A stretch of DNA of 64,000 bases from Aquimarina intermedia (GCF_008124785.1 NZ_VNHU01000005.1:213705-277704), one strand, 5' to 3'; numbered from the stretch's first letter, positions 35,929-44,505 are shown. Program-made: numbers and translations. Notes: generated by a model from the sequence alone, not told the origin.

Positions 35929-37297
35929 TATATCAAATAACCAACTTAATAAAACGGTAACGTTAGAAGGGTATACCGCTTTCGCGAAAGCGTTCAAAAC
36001 GGCGCACTTTAAACTTTTTAATCGCTTCCTTTTAGGTTTTGCGATCTTAGGAGTCATTATATTGTTTTTGCCATGGACTCAAAATGTAACCGGTAATGGC
36101 TATGTGACTACCTTAACACCCGATCAACGTCCACAGACGATACAGTCCCCAATCCCCGGCCGCATAGAAGCATGGTATATCAAAGAAGGGGATTATGTGA
36201 AGAAGGGAGATACAATTTTACATATTTCAGAAATTAAAAATGAGTACCAGGATCCTCGATTAGTGGAGCGTACCAATCAGCAAAAAGATGCCAAGAGTCG
36301 ATCAGTACAGTCCTATCAGGAAAAAATAAAAGCACTGGGTAACCAGATTGAAGCATTACAAGCTGAACAGGCACTCAAATTAAAACAGGCCAAAAATAAG
36401 CTGGTACAAGCTCGGCTTAAGGTGAAAAGTGATAGTATCGACTTTCAGGCAGCAAAAACAAATCTGGATATTGCCGAACGTCAATACAACAGAACTGTGA
36501 CACTGCAAAACGAAGGATTAAAGGCAGTAACCGATGTAGAGGAAAAACGACTAAAATTGCAAGAGACGCAGGCAAAATTAATTTCGCAAGAAAATAAACT
36601 ATTGTCAAGCCAAAACGAAATTATCAATGCACAATTAGAAATTAGCAGAACGTTGGCAGAATACACTGATAAGATTTCAAAAGCACGTAGTGATCGCTTT
36701 ACCGCAGAGTCCAACCAGTTTGAAGCTGAAGGAGAAGTGACCAAGCTGGAAAGTCAGTCCACTAACTACCAGATGCGTAATGATCTCTATTATATCACTG
36801 CGCCACAAAATGGATATATAACCAAAGCAATATTCGGCGGAATCGGAGAAACGTTCAAAGAAGGTGAAAAATTGGTGGGTATTATGCCGGCTAACTATGA
36901 TTTGGCAGTTGAAACCTATGTCGAACCTTTAGATTTGCCGTTAATTCATTTGGGAGAAGATGTACGTATTCAATTTGACGGCTGGCCCGCAATCTTTTTT
37001 AATGGCTGGCCCAATGCCTCTTTTGGAACCTTTGGCGGTAAGGTAGTTGCTATAGAAAATTTTATTAGTAAAAATGGTAAATTCAGAATCCTAATTGCGC
37101 CTGATAAAGAAGATACGAGCTGGCCAAAAAATATTCGTGTAGGCTCCGGAGCCTATACCATTGCACTATTGGAAGATGTTCCTATTTGGTATGAAATCTG
37201 GCGTCAGCTTAACGGTTTTCCTCCTAATTATTATGAATCGGAAGCTAAAACTCAAGAAGAAACCAAATCCGATACATCAGATAAAACTGAAAAATAG
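35921..37297 (+). CDS. HlyD-family periplasmic adaptor (membrane fusion protein)
   Basis: 458 residues: one membrane helix (~38-58), a split biotinyl/lipoyl domain (IQSPIPGRIEAWYIKEGDYV and later ITAPQNGYITKAIFGGIGET), a long coiled coil (~125-290) and a beta-barrel part (LAVETYVEPLDLPLIHLGED). It links the inner-membrane transporter to TolC. The gene overlaps the ABC gene by 8 bases and directly abuts the TolC gene, so all three form one tripartite system. Confidence 0.93.
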   Translation: MLNISNNQLNKTVTLEGYTAFAKAFKTAHFKLFNRFLLGFAILGVIILFLPWTQNVTGNGYVTTLTPDQRPQTIQSPIPGRIEAWYIKEGDYVKKGDTILHISEIKNEYQDPRLVERTNQQKDAKSRSVQSYQEKIKALGNQIEALQAEQALKLKQAKNKLVQARLKVKSDSIDFQAAKTNLDIAERQYNRTVTLQNEGLKAVTDVEEKRLKLQETQAKLISQENKLLSSQNEIINAQLEISRTLAEYTDKISKARSDRFTAESNQFEAEGEVTKLESQSTNYQMRNDLYYITAPQNGYITKAIFGGIGETFKEGEKLVGIMPANYDLAVETYVEPLDLPLIHLGEDVRIQFDGWPAIFFNGWPNASFGTFGGKVVAIENFISKNGKFRILIAPDKEDTSWPKNIRVGSGAYTIALLEDVPIWYEIWRQLNGFPPNYYESEAKTQEETKSDTSDKTEK

Positions 37298-38737
37298 ATG
37301 AACACACCTATTCTATACATACTGGCACTATGCAGTCTTGTGGTTGGTCATGCAGCCTATAGTCAGCAATCAGAAACGCGGGTTCAGCAAAGCTCGACAG
37401 ATTCACTACAACAAATCTTGACATTTGAGGAGTATTTGGGTTATGTAAAACAGTATCATCCGTTGATCAAGCAAGCAAATTTACAGCTCAGCGTGGGTGA
37501 AGCTACCTTGCTACGGGCTCGTGGAGGTTTTGATCCGAAGATTGAGGTAGATTATGATCGTAAAAAATTTAAAGGAACCGAATACTATGATCAGTTAAAC
37601 GGAGCGTTTAAGATACCGACCTGGTATGGAATCGAGCTAAACGCTAAGTACGAAGAAAACAGCGGACAGTTTTTGGATCCCAGTCTCACCGTACCCGAAG
37701 ATGGTTTGTATAGTGCAGGAGTCTCATTTTCGCTGGCGCAGGGATTTTTGATGAACGAACGGATGGCCATGCTTAAAAAAGCACGCGTGTTTATGGATCA
37801 AACGGAAGCTGACAGAACCTTATTAGTCAACACCTTGATATTTGAAGCTAGTAAAGCATATTTTGAATGGGCTGAAGCAGCAAACGAACAAGATATTTAC
37901 GAGAATTTTTTACAGAATGCCCTAATACGGTATGAGGGTGTACAACGTAATGTTGAGGTAGGTGAAAAAGCAGCCATCGATGCTACCGAAGCACGTATTA
38001 TTTATCAAACACGACAACTTGATCTGGAAGCTGCGCAACTCAAAAAAAGAAAAGCAGCACTTAAGACCAGCAACTTTTTATGGCTGAATGAAGTACCACT
38101 GGAAATACAGGACGATGTACAGCCGGAATTACCTACTATGCAAATGCTGGACGCTTCATTGCGCCTACAAACCAATCAAATGCAAAACGATCTGGAAACC
38201 AATCATCCTAAATTGCGAAGCCTAACTGCCAAAATAGAAGGCTTGGCGATCGATCGCAGATTGAAACGAAATAAATTATTACCGAAACTTGATTTGCAAT
38301 ATAACTTTTTGACGCAGGAAGCCGAGCAGGTGAATACGCTGAACACTGCGAACTATAAAGTCGGTGTTAATTTTAGTTTTCCATTATTTCTACGAAAGGA
38401 GCGAGGCGAGGTACAATTAGCGAAGTATAAGCTGCAAGATGCTACGTTTGAACGTATGTCCGTAACGGTTGAATTACAAAATAAGATTGAAGCTACGCGT
38501 GTGGAGATAGCCTCATTGACAGAGCAGAATGCGCTTATTTTGGATATGGCGGGTAATTATCGAAAGCTTTTAATAGCCGAAGAACGTAAATTTGAGTTGG
38601 GAGAGAGTTCGTTGTTTTTGATTAACTCTCGCGAACAAAAATTGATAGAGATCTTATTGAAGGCAAATGCCTTGCAGGTAAAATTGCTACATGCCAATGC
38701 AAGCTTGTTTAATGTGTTGGGGGTGTCGATAGAGTAG
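37298..38737 (+). CDS. TolC-family outer membrane channel protein
   Basis: 479 residues with a signal peptide (ILYILALCSLVVGHAAYSQ). Two homologous outer membrane efflux repeats are visible: the first half with YLGYVKQYHPLIKQANLQLS and long helices, the second with ETNHPKLRSLTAKIEGLAID. TolC trimers form the exit duct of type I secretion and efflux pumps. The ATG directly follows the HlyD stop. It ends the operon; no intrinsic terminator is obvious after it. Confidence 0.93.
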   Translation: MNTPILYILALCSLVVGHAAYSQQSETRVQQSSTDSLQQILTFEEYLGYVKQYHPLIKQANLQLSVGEATLLRARGGFDPKIEVDYDRKKFKGTEYYDQLNGAFKIPTWYGIELNAKYEENSGQFLDPSLTVPEDGLYSAGVSFSLAQGFLMNERMAMLKKARVFMDQTEADRTLLVNTLIFEASKAYFEWAEAANEQDIYENFLQNALIRYEGVQRNVEVGEKAAIDATEARIIYQTRQLDLEAAQLKKRKAALKTSNFLWLNEVPLEIQDDVQPELPTMQMLDASLRLQTNQMQNDLETNHPKLRSLTAKIEGLAIDRRLKRNKLLPKLDLQYNFLTQEAEQVNTLNTANYKVGVNFSFPLFLRKERGEVQLAKYKLQDATFERMSVTVELQNKIEATRVEIASLTEQNALILDMAGNYRKLLIAEERKFELGESSLFLINSREQKLIEILLKANALQVKLLHANASLFNVLGVSIE

Positions 38738-38772
38738 GAGATTGGTTTTGTAAGAAACAAGAAGTATAGAAC

Positions 38773-38822
38773 AAAGAACAGAGAAAAAAGAACAGAGAGA
38801 AAAGAACAGAGAGAAAAGAACA
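38773..38822. repeat. Purine-rich tandem repeat, 14-base unit
   Basis: Three to four copies of AAGAACAGAGAGAA or close variants stand head to tail just after the tolC stop. Almost no pyrimidines on the plus strand. Part of the 759-base gene-free stretch 38738-39496, which otherwise holds the GC-rich tandem repeat and direct repeat copy A listed below. Confidence 0.75.
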
Positions 38823-38972
38823 CGGAATAGAGAATTATGGTTCCTGACTCCTGATTCCTAAGGTCCTGTTTCATCTACACAGACTTTCACCTTGTATTTT
38901 AGCAAAAATTGCCTTAAAAACACATGATTCATTAAAAAGTCATTTTTTGTAAACCCTTGCTACCACTGCTTG

Positions 38973-39140
38973 GAAAGTTGCCGCCCGTGTCCTGAGCGTT
39001 TCCCGGTGGTGGGAAAACGTCCCACCCGAGTCCTGAAGGTTTCCCGATGGTGGGAAAGTTGCCGCCCGTGTCCTGAAGCTTTTCCGGTGGTGTGAAAGTG
39101 TGCCGCCCGAGTCCTGAAACTTTCCCAATGGTGGGAAAGG
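38973..39140. repeat. GC-rich tandem repeat, four 40-41-base units with hairpins
   Basis: Four head-to-tail units, each reading about GAAAGTTGCCGCCCG, then GTCCTGA, then TTTCCCGGTGGTGG. Within and across units, TTTCCC and GGGAAA flank a short GATGGT-type loop and form a hairpin. Units alternate between CCCGTGTCC and CCCGAGTCC. The GC content is far above the surroundings. A reverse-strand frame through it is open but only encodes the repeat, so I do not call a gene. Confidence 0.85.
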
Positions 39141-39219
39141 ATTTATTTGAAATACTGAATATCGAAAATAAAATATCGAATATCGAAGTTTGGCCATTGC
39201 ATTTTAAATGCTAAAGGTA

Positions 39220-39483
39220 AAAGTGATGAATAGTTAATCAGTTGTCAATCGAAAATCAAGAATTGAAGGTTATCATCATGTATCCTGCCTTCCCGTTTCT
39301 TGTCTCCCTTCTATAATCTTTTGTCTTCTGCCTCGTGCCTTTTACCTGACATTAGCTTATTCAAAATAAAATTATTAGTTTAGTCATCAGTAAAACCAAA
39401 TCCTCACCCCACTTGGTAGCTTTGTGTTACTTTTATAAGATAAATATAGTTACGAAGGATGATTGTATAATAGTTTTGTATTT
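39220..39483 (+). repeat. Long imperfect direct repeat, copy A
   Basis: This sequence matches 41131-41407 over its length: AAAGTGATGA, AGTT-ATCAGTTGTCAAT, GTTTAGTCATCA-TAAAACC, CTTGGTA, GTTACTTTTATAAGA-AAATATAG, and GATTGTATAATAG. Each copy ends just before a gene (39497 and 41431), so the repeat supplies the upstream region of two unrelated genes. Confidence 0.8.
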
Positions 39484-39496
39484 AATTGAATAAAAG

Positions 39497-39946
39497 GTGA
39501 GACTAATCTTAATCTTCCTAATTGGGATAATAATTCTAGGTTGTGTAGATCAATCGAAAAGTAAGACGGTAAATCAAACTAAGGTTGCTAATGATTCAGA
39601 TGATCCTCGAAAAAATCCTTGTCCCGAAGAGTGGAATTTAAATGGACCTACTGACGAACCAAGAAATGTAGTTCCAAAACAATTAAATGACTCAACAACC
39701 CAACAATTATTATTTGGAAAGGTTTGGTTTGAAATAATTAACCCAACTGAACTTGAAAATGGGGTAACAAAATGTTATTTGAAAAATTATAGAACGGATG
39801 GTTCATTAGAATCAGAAGGATTTGGAATTTATGATGAACATCCTGTTGCAGATTATTCAATGGAAGGAAAATGGAGATTTTATAGCTGTGATGGAAAGCT
39901 TAAAGAAGAAGTAAAGTTCGTGAAAGGGAAAAGAATAAAAAAATAA
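39497..39946 (+). CDS. Small lipoprotein of unknown function
   Basis: 149 residues from a GTG start (no ATG precedes the signal). The signal LILIFLIGIIILGC ends in a lipobox. The C-terminal half (CYLKNYRTDGSLESEGFGIY, then MEGKWRFYSCDGKLKEEV) looks like two MORN/YwqK-type beta-hairpins, in which xGKWxxY..DGKLKEE repeats are usual. It sits directly after direct repeat copy A. The function is unknown. Confidence 0.65.
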   Translation: MRLILIFLIGIIILGCVDQSKSKTVNQTKVANDSDDPRKNPCPEEWNLNGPTDEPRNVVPKQLNDSTTQQLLFGKVWFEIINPTELENGVTKCYLKNYRTDGSLESEGFGIYDEHPVADYSMEGKWRFYSCDGKLKEEVKFVKGKRIKK

Positions 39947-39974
39947 ATACAAGAGACGTTAGCAGCAACCTAAA

Positions 39975-40658
39975 ATGAAGACATTCACCAAGAAAATATT
40001 ACCTTATTTGATTACCAGTTTGTTGGTAATTGGATTTTGGAAAATGTGGGCTTGGACGGACAATTACGCTTGGAACCCGGAAGGAAAAGAATTGCTAATG
40101 CTTGACATTGCCCTGACTTCGATATTCTTCTACAAGACAATATTTTGGGTGGTAACAGCAAACTTAGTTATATTCGGACTTCTCCAACTGAGAAAAAAGA
40201 ATTTCAAAACAGCGGGAATCGTAATAGTATTGACTTTAACTTATCACTTCACAGTTAGACAAGTAATCGACAAAAAATGTGCTTTCCATTACTACTCTGT
40301 TTTTCATAACCAATCAGTTGCCGAAGGATTCATTGTCAGACCGATTGAAGAAGCAGGTTATGAAATTGGTCCAATACTGACTGATAAAATCAAAGATAAG
40401 GAAATGAAGTCAAGACGCTATGCCATTCTTGGACTTCAGAAAATTGAATATCAACCTGCGACTGAACAAATGGGACAAATTCTTTTTGACAACTCCGAAC
40501 TCGAAGTTTATCGGGCTGATGCATATGAGACACTAAAGACGTTCGATAATGAAAAAGCCAACAAACTATTAAACCAATTCAGAAATCAAGCGAAAGACTC
40601 GATAGAGGATAAGGTTGTCAAACTTGGTGAATATTTCTATGAAAACAGAGAAAAATAA
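39975..40658 (+). CDS. Hypothetical membrane protein with C-terminal helical repeats
   Basis: 227 residues: three hydrophobic segments (~8-27, 43-66, 75-95), then a soluble helical part (SRRYAILGLQKIEYQPATEQ, then YRADAYETLKTFDNEKANKL) that looks like HEAT-type repeats. No family recognised. It is flanked by GTTAGCAGCAAC before and CTGCTAACACCGGTAAC after, which resemble boundaries of gene cassettes seen in Bacteroidota accessory regions. Codon and base use are AT-rich like the rest of the block. Confidence 0.6.
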   Translation: MKTFTKKILPYLITSLLVIGFWKMWAWTDNYAWNPEGKELLMLDIALTSIFFYKTIFWVVTANLVIFGLLQLRKKNFKTAGIVIVLTLTYHFTVRQVIDKKCAFHYYSVFHNQSVAEGFIVRPIEEAGYEIGPILTDKIKDKEMKSRRYAILGLQKIEYQPATEQMGQILFDNSELEVYRADAYETLKTFDNEKANKLLNQFRNQAKDSIEDKVVKLGEYFYENREK

Positions 40659-40820
40659 AAAGGTATACTGCTAACACCGGTAACCGTTGCAAAAGCCCTC
40701 AAAAAAGATAAAATTGGTATAAAATCTTGGGTCTAAGCGCTGGTTTTCTGAAACGATATACTAGTAATTATTGCAATACTAAATAGCTCGAAACGCTTTA
40801 TTTCAGGTCTTAAAAGGCAT

Positions 40821-41000
40821 TCAAATCGAAAAATAAGGGGCTAAATACACTCCCGCTTTACGTATCGGGTTTTTCTTGATGATTTTTAAGTACTTCTTCA
40901 AATTATATGCGATAGCGGATAGATGCATTACTTCATTGGCCTTTTTAGATCTAAAACATTGATTTTGCGTGCCGAATACGGGTTCTACCGTACTTTATCG
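40821..41000 (-). pseudogene. Remnant of an IS1182-type transposase (C-terminus)
   Basis: The reverse strand encodes STVEPVFGTQNQCFRSKKAN, then EVMHLSAIAYNLKKYLKIIK, and stops at 40821. This is the C-terminal end of IS1182-family DDE transposases (usually RKSTVEPVFGTL... MHLAAIAYNLKKY). An in-frame TAA precedes STVEP, and nothing recognisable lies upstream, so it is a decayed fragment. It lies in the 772-base gene-free stretch 40659-41430, which also holds a hairpin and direct repeat copy B. Confidence 0.8.
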
Positions 41001-41037
41001 TTTGCCTCTATATTTAGTGAGACATGTAGAAGATGCT

Positions 41038-41059
41038 CCTTTCCCTAGACAGGGAAAGG
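41038..41059. repeat. GC-rich hairpin, REP-like
   Basis: CCTTTCCC (41038-41045) pairs perfectly with GGGAAAGG (41052-41059) around a 6-base loop, followed by a GC-rich tail (GGTGGCCAAGCAACGCGCGG). Similar fast-folding palindromes are scattered in flavobacterial intergenic DNA; a related one may be at 54857-54890. Confidence 0.55.
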
Positions 41060-41130
41060 TGGCCAAGCAACGCGCGGTCGGAAAGGGTGGCGTCTAAATA
41101 TTAAATGTAAAATGAAAAGTTTTGGATGCA

Positions 41131-41407
41131 AAAGTGATGAGTAGTTGATCAGTTGTCAATGGAAAATTAAGATTTAAAGGTCATGATCCTGTTTCCTGTC
41201 ATCATGGTTCCTAGTTCTTTTCGATAAACTTTTGCCTTCTGCCTAGTAAATAGCGACAACTAGCGCCTTAAAAGAAATCGTCTATCTCAAATAAAATCTG
41301 TAGTTTAGTCATCATTAAAACCAAAATCCCCACCCCGCTTGGTAACGTTGAGTTACTTTTATAAGAGAAATATAGCTACCATAGGTGATTGTATAATGGT
41401 TTTGTAT
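41131..41407 (+). repeat. Long imperfect direct repeat, copy B
   Basis: The partner of 39220-39483, with a few short insertions, ending 23 bases before the next gene. A third, shorter and more decayed copy (GTAGTTTAGT, then TTAAAACCAAAAT) is at about 50790-50840. Confidence 0.8.
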
Positions 41408-41430
41408 TGCATTTGATGAGACCCTGCAAA

Positions 41431-42039
41431 ATGAGAAAGATTAGAGGATATAAAAGATATTTTGACAGTATTAAGGATTCGATAATGAAAGATAGTCAAC
41501 TTGACCTAAACTTTCTGAATGAAGAAAAATACTTCAACTTTCAATTCGAGGATTGGTATGGAGCGAATATAGGCTTGAAAGGAAAGGGAAGAAAATTTGT
41601 GCTTGAAAATCTTCTTAGAATTCATAATGAATGGGATGTACAGTTGCAAAAACTTAATTACGAATATTATTTAGCAGTCTGGCTTTATGATCCAAGATTA
41701 GAATTATCCGAAATTGTTTGTTGCATAGATTCTAAAATCGACTATTATGAAAATGAGGTATTTCTAGAATCTAAGAAAACTAAAAATTTTGTACCTGACA
41801 ATTTCAGACCCTTTGAGCATCAACTAGCAGACTTAAGTTGGACTAGAAAAGTTGACTTAGAAGCGACATTTGAATGGGAAATCGAATGGCCTAAAGAACA
41901 ATATGGTAGTAACAAAGACTATTTTACTCACCAAAGATTTTATAAGAAACTGAAGGAAAACTCTTATAGAGTCATTGAAAATGAAGATGGTAAAGTGTAT
42001 TTTAGACTAATGGGTGATGTTTGGATAGGAAAGAAATAA
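41431..42039 (+). CDS. Hypothetical protein
   Basis: 202 residues from ATG 41431 (MRKIRGYKRYFDSIKDSIM); earlier in-frame codons lie inside the direct repeat and are not used. The protein is soluble, rich in aromatic residues (FQFEDWYGANIGLKGKGRKF) and in acidic residues. No family recognised. It could be an immunity-type or phage-related protein given its neighbours, but there is no direct support. It stands alone after repeat copy B. Confidence 0.55.
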   Translation: MRKIRGYKRYFDSIKDSIMKDSQLDLNFLNEEKYFNFQFEDWYGANIGLKGKGRKFVLENLLRIHNEWDVQLQKLNYEYYLAVWLYDPRLELSEIVCCIDSKIDYYENEVFLESKKTKNFVPDNFRPFEHQLADLSWTRKVDLEATFEWEIEWPKEQYGSNKDYFTHQRFYKKLKENSYRVIENEDGKVYFRLMGDVWIGKK

Positions 42040-42133
42040 AAAACAATCAACAAGGTTAGAAACTAATTTAGTGTAAAGTCTAATCTTTAACTTGTGTAAA
42101 GGATGTCCCTTAACGAAAATTTAAAAAACGAAA

Positions 42134-42436
42134 ATGGAACTAGAAAACGAATACCTTAATGAAAAAGAAGCCAGAATTTTTCTAAAACAATTTACTGGAC
42201 ATAATTATGTTTTTGCTCAAGGAGCACATAGAAAATGGGGCAAATCTGAACACACTCCATTAGAAGAAAAAACTCCATATTTTCAAATTATGCCTGATAC
42301 TGTAGATGACGGTTTCTTTAACTGGTATGTTATTGAAAGATCTGGAAAACAATTTTTCGAGTTACGTGAAACTTGTATTATACACTTTCTAAATTATAGA
42401 ATCATCTGGTTAAATTCTAAAAAAGAGTTGAAATGA
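42134..42436 (+). CDS. Hypothetical protein, first of an overlapping pair
   Basis: 100 residues, soluble, starting MELENEYLNEKEARIFLKQF with a Trp/Phe-rich C-terminal half (DDGFFNWYVIERSGKQFFEL). No family recognised. It overlaps the next small gene by ATGA, so the two are coupled. Small coupled pairs of this size in an accessory block are often toxin-antitoxin or immunity genes, but nothing in the sequence proves this. Confidence 0.5.
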   Translation: MELENEYLNEKEARIFLKQFTGHNYVFAQGAHRKWGKSEHTPLEEKTPYFQIMPDTVDDGFFNWYVIERSGKQFFELRETCIIHFLNYRIIWLNSKKELK

Positions 42437-42639
42437 CTAGACAACAGGCCGATTTGAATGAAAATGAACTAATTGAATTAGTTTCAAAAAAATATTTAGA
42501 TTTAATATCTCATATAGATTTAATTAAAGGAATAGATGAAATTAGTATATCATTTTTCTGGTATAGAATAAGTAAAGATAAATGGAATAATGCAAAATCA
42601 TTTAGAATGAGAGATCTAATGAGTTTCAAAATAAACTAG
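42433..42639 (+). CDS. Hypothetical protein, second of an overlapping pair
   Basis: 68 residues, starting MTRQQADLNENELIELVSKK, then a mixed hydrophobic and aromatic centre (GIDEISISFFWYRISKDKW). No family recognised. The start overlaps the stop of the preceding gene, which supports it being translated. Confidence 0.45.
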   Translation: MTRQQADLNENELIELVSKKYLDLISHIDLIKGIDEISISFFWYRISKDKWNNAKSFRMRDLMSFKIN

Positions 42640-42842
42640 AGACACAAATCTTACCATTTTTTAAATAAAACAAAAACGTCGTATAATAACAGAGTACTGT
42701 TCCAAAAAACAAGCAATACTGTGTTTATTTCTCACAAAAGCACTTCTATAAGAATCATTGTATAGTAATCCTGATTCTGCAATGGCAAAGGCTTGCAGAA
42801 AGTAAAGGTTGGCAACCAATGCGCAGAAAATTCGTAGAGCAG

Positions 42843-42868
42843 AGCAGCAATTCGCCTTGCTGCTTTTT
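42843..42868 (+). terminator. Hairpin with T tail (candidate terminator)
   Basis: AGCAGCAA (42843-42850) pairs with TTGCTGCT (42857-42864) around TTCGCC, followed by five T. It lies 204 bases after the 68-residue gene and 64 bases before the next gene. Confidence 0.55.
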
Positions 42869-42931
42869 ATAAACAGAACGTTATGCGTAACTTGAAGAAC
42901 CTATTAAACTAATAAATCAATCAAAGTCAAA

Positions 42932-43642
42932 GTGAGTATATTCTCTTATCATTTAGTCGAATTACCTTTTTTTGTTGCGGCAAAAAGAATCTTCTCGAAT
43001 CCAATTTCCAAGAATACAAAGGGACTGATTCACTCCGAATACATGACAGCAATGACTCTAGGTTCTCCAATTTTTTCTCCTTCTAGAGTCTTAATAGGAC
43101 AGGTAGCAATTTTTATACAATGGGAAAATGAAACTGCACTTAACAGCTATTTGGAACAAGATAATTTTGGAAAAGTTCTGTCAAAAGGATGGTATGTTCG
43201 TTTGTCTTTTATTCGAGAATGGGGAAGTTTTAGTGGATTTAAAATACCGGTCGATAAGGACAAATTAGAAAATCCAAATTCTCCAGTAGTTGCTGTAACA
43301 ATAGCACGAATGAAACCTTTTGCAGTGCCCAGATTTATCCGTTGGGGGAGGCCTGTAGAAAAACTAGTAAGAGATCATTCCGGTACTACCCTTTCATTGG
43401 CATCAGTAAAGTTTCCAAACACAGTATCAACTTTTTCAATTTGGAAAACTGAAAAAGAAATGACCGATATGGTTCATGGTCATAGTGCGGTTAAAAAACC
43501 TAAGAGACATGCCTCAGCAATGAGAGAAAGAGAAAGAAAAGACTTTCATTTTGAATTCACCACATTGAGATTTAAACCTTTGGCCGAGTTTGGTAGATGG
43601 AAAGGACAATCAAACTTTATTCCCAACACTTCAGCACTCTAG
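42932..43642 (+). CDS. CrtA/spheroidene-monooxygenase-like protein
   Basis: 236 residues from a GTG start (MSIFSYHLVELPFFVAAKRI). Two similar halves suggest a dimeric alpha-beta barrel fold. The second half, VVAVTIARMKPFAVPRFIRW, then TVSTFSIWKTEKEMTDMVHG and FTTLRFKPLAEFGRWKGQ, resembles the spheroidene monooxygenase (CrtA) and DUF3291 group of haem-binding or monooxygenase-type proteins. There are no carotenoid genes nearby. Five bases separate it from the next gene, so they act together. Confidence 0.5.
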   Translation: MSIFSYHLVELPFFVAAKRIFSNPISKNTKGLIHSEYMTAMTLGSPIFSPSRVLIGQVAIFIQWENETALNSYLEQDNFGKVLSKGWYVRLSFIREWGSFSGFKIPVDKDKLENPNSPVVAVTIARMKPFAVPRFIRWGRPVEKLVRDHSGTTLSLASVKFPNTVSTFSIWKTEKEMTDMVHGHSAVKKPKRHASAMRERERKDFHFEFTTLRFKPLAEFGRWKGQSNFIPNTSAL

Positions 43643-43647
43643 TAAAA

Positions 43648-44505
43648 ATGGCGATAGCACACGGAAAACAAAATCTACAAGATTGGATTACTCAGCAATG
43701 GGTCATTGTTTTTGGGAGAAAAATTGACAAAACAAATCATGAATGGCTTTTGGGTCCTTTTGGTGGTACAAGTGGTATTGGTCAAAAATTTATTAAGCAA
43801 TTAGCGGTAAAAGAACAGTTAGTTATTGGTAACCAAAAAACAGGCAAAGGACTAATAGAATCAATTGACCAGTTAAATCTGTCTGTAAATGAAATAAATG
43901 CTTTATCTAAAGATGTGATTGACTTTTATGAAAACACATCTGATTATGAACTTCGATTAAAAGCAAAATGGAATCCACTATTTAAAGGATTTGGCATTTT
44001 GGTAAGACTAATTTTCAGCAAGAGAATAGAACAATTGAATGTTCCAATTCAAGATCTAGAGGATTCATCAGAATTGACGAGTGATATAATTCAACTACTC
44101 AATTCTAAAACCAATAGAGTTGAAAGAACAATTTGGCTTCGAGAATTTAAATCGACAGGTCAAGTAGTCTATTCTGGTGTTTATGAAACTTGTACTATTC
44201 CATCAGGTAAGACGTGCATCAAAGCAATTTTTCCTTTACCAAATGGGAACGCAACAGTCATTTTAACTCCTAAGATTAGTAAAAACGGGGAACTGATATT
44301 GGATTCCTCAGGTCAAAAAATTGGTGATAGCGGATTTTACTTTTTGCTAAAAGACTCAAAAGGACAGCTATGGACTAAGTTTATTAAGTCATTTAAGGAT
44401 AGGCTAGTAGTGAAAAGTGTGAATGATAGAATTACGGCCATACAAACTCTAACTTTATGGAATTTTAGAGTTCTGCAATTTGAATATGAAATAAAAAAAC
44501 TATAA
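43648..44505 (+). CDS. Hypothetical protein paired with the CrtA-like protein
   Basis: 285 residues from ATG 43648 (MAIAHGKQNLQDWITQQWVI); the upstream in-frame ATG lies inside the preceding gene. WLLGPFGGTSGIGQKFIKQL is the most distinctive segment, then a helical middle and a beta-rich C-terminal half (FPLPNGNATVILTPKISKNG). No membrane segments beyond one weak stretch. No family recognised. The five-base gap to the CrtA-like gene suggests they act in one pathway. Confidence 0.6.
   Translation: MAIAHGKQNLQDWITQQWVIVFGRKIDKTNHEWLLGPFGGTSGIGQKFIKQLAVKEQLVIGNQKTGKGLIESIDQLNLSVNEINALSKDVIDFYENTSDYELRLKAKWNPLFKGFGILVRLIFSKRIEQLNVPIQDLEDSSELTSDIIQLLNSKTNRVERTIWLREFKSTGQVVYSGVYETCTIPSGKTCIKAIFPLPNGNATVILTPKISKNGELILDSSGQKIGDSGFYFLLKDSKGQLWTKFIKSFKDRLVVKSVNDRITAIQTLTLWNFRVLQFEYEIKKL

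Noticed and set aside
38973..39140. CRISPR array
   Set aside because: The repeats abut without unique spacers and are only about 40 bases long; no cas genes are present.
38940..39197. Reverse-strand frame of 85 codons through the GC-rich tandem repeat
   Set aside because: The protein merely translates the repeat units (SGGTLSHHRK-like repeats). The frame stays open because the unit lacks stops, not because of selection.
42810..42826. TTGGCAACCAATGCGC as a second sigma-54 site
   Set aside because: The GG and GC spacing is right, but the -12 part lacks TTGC and no suitable gene starts nearby.
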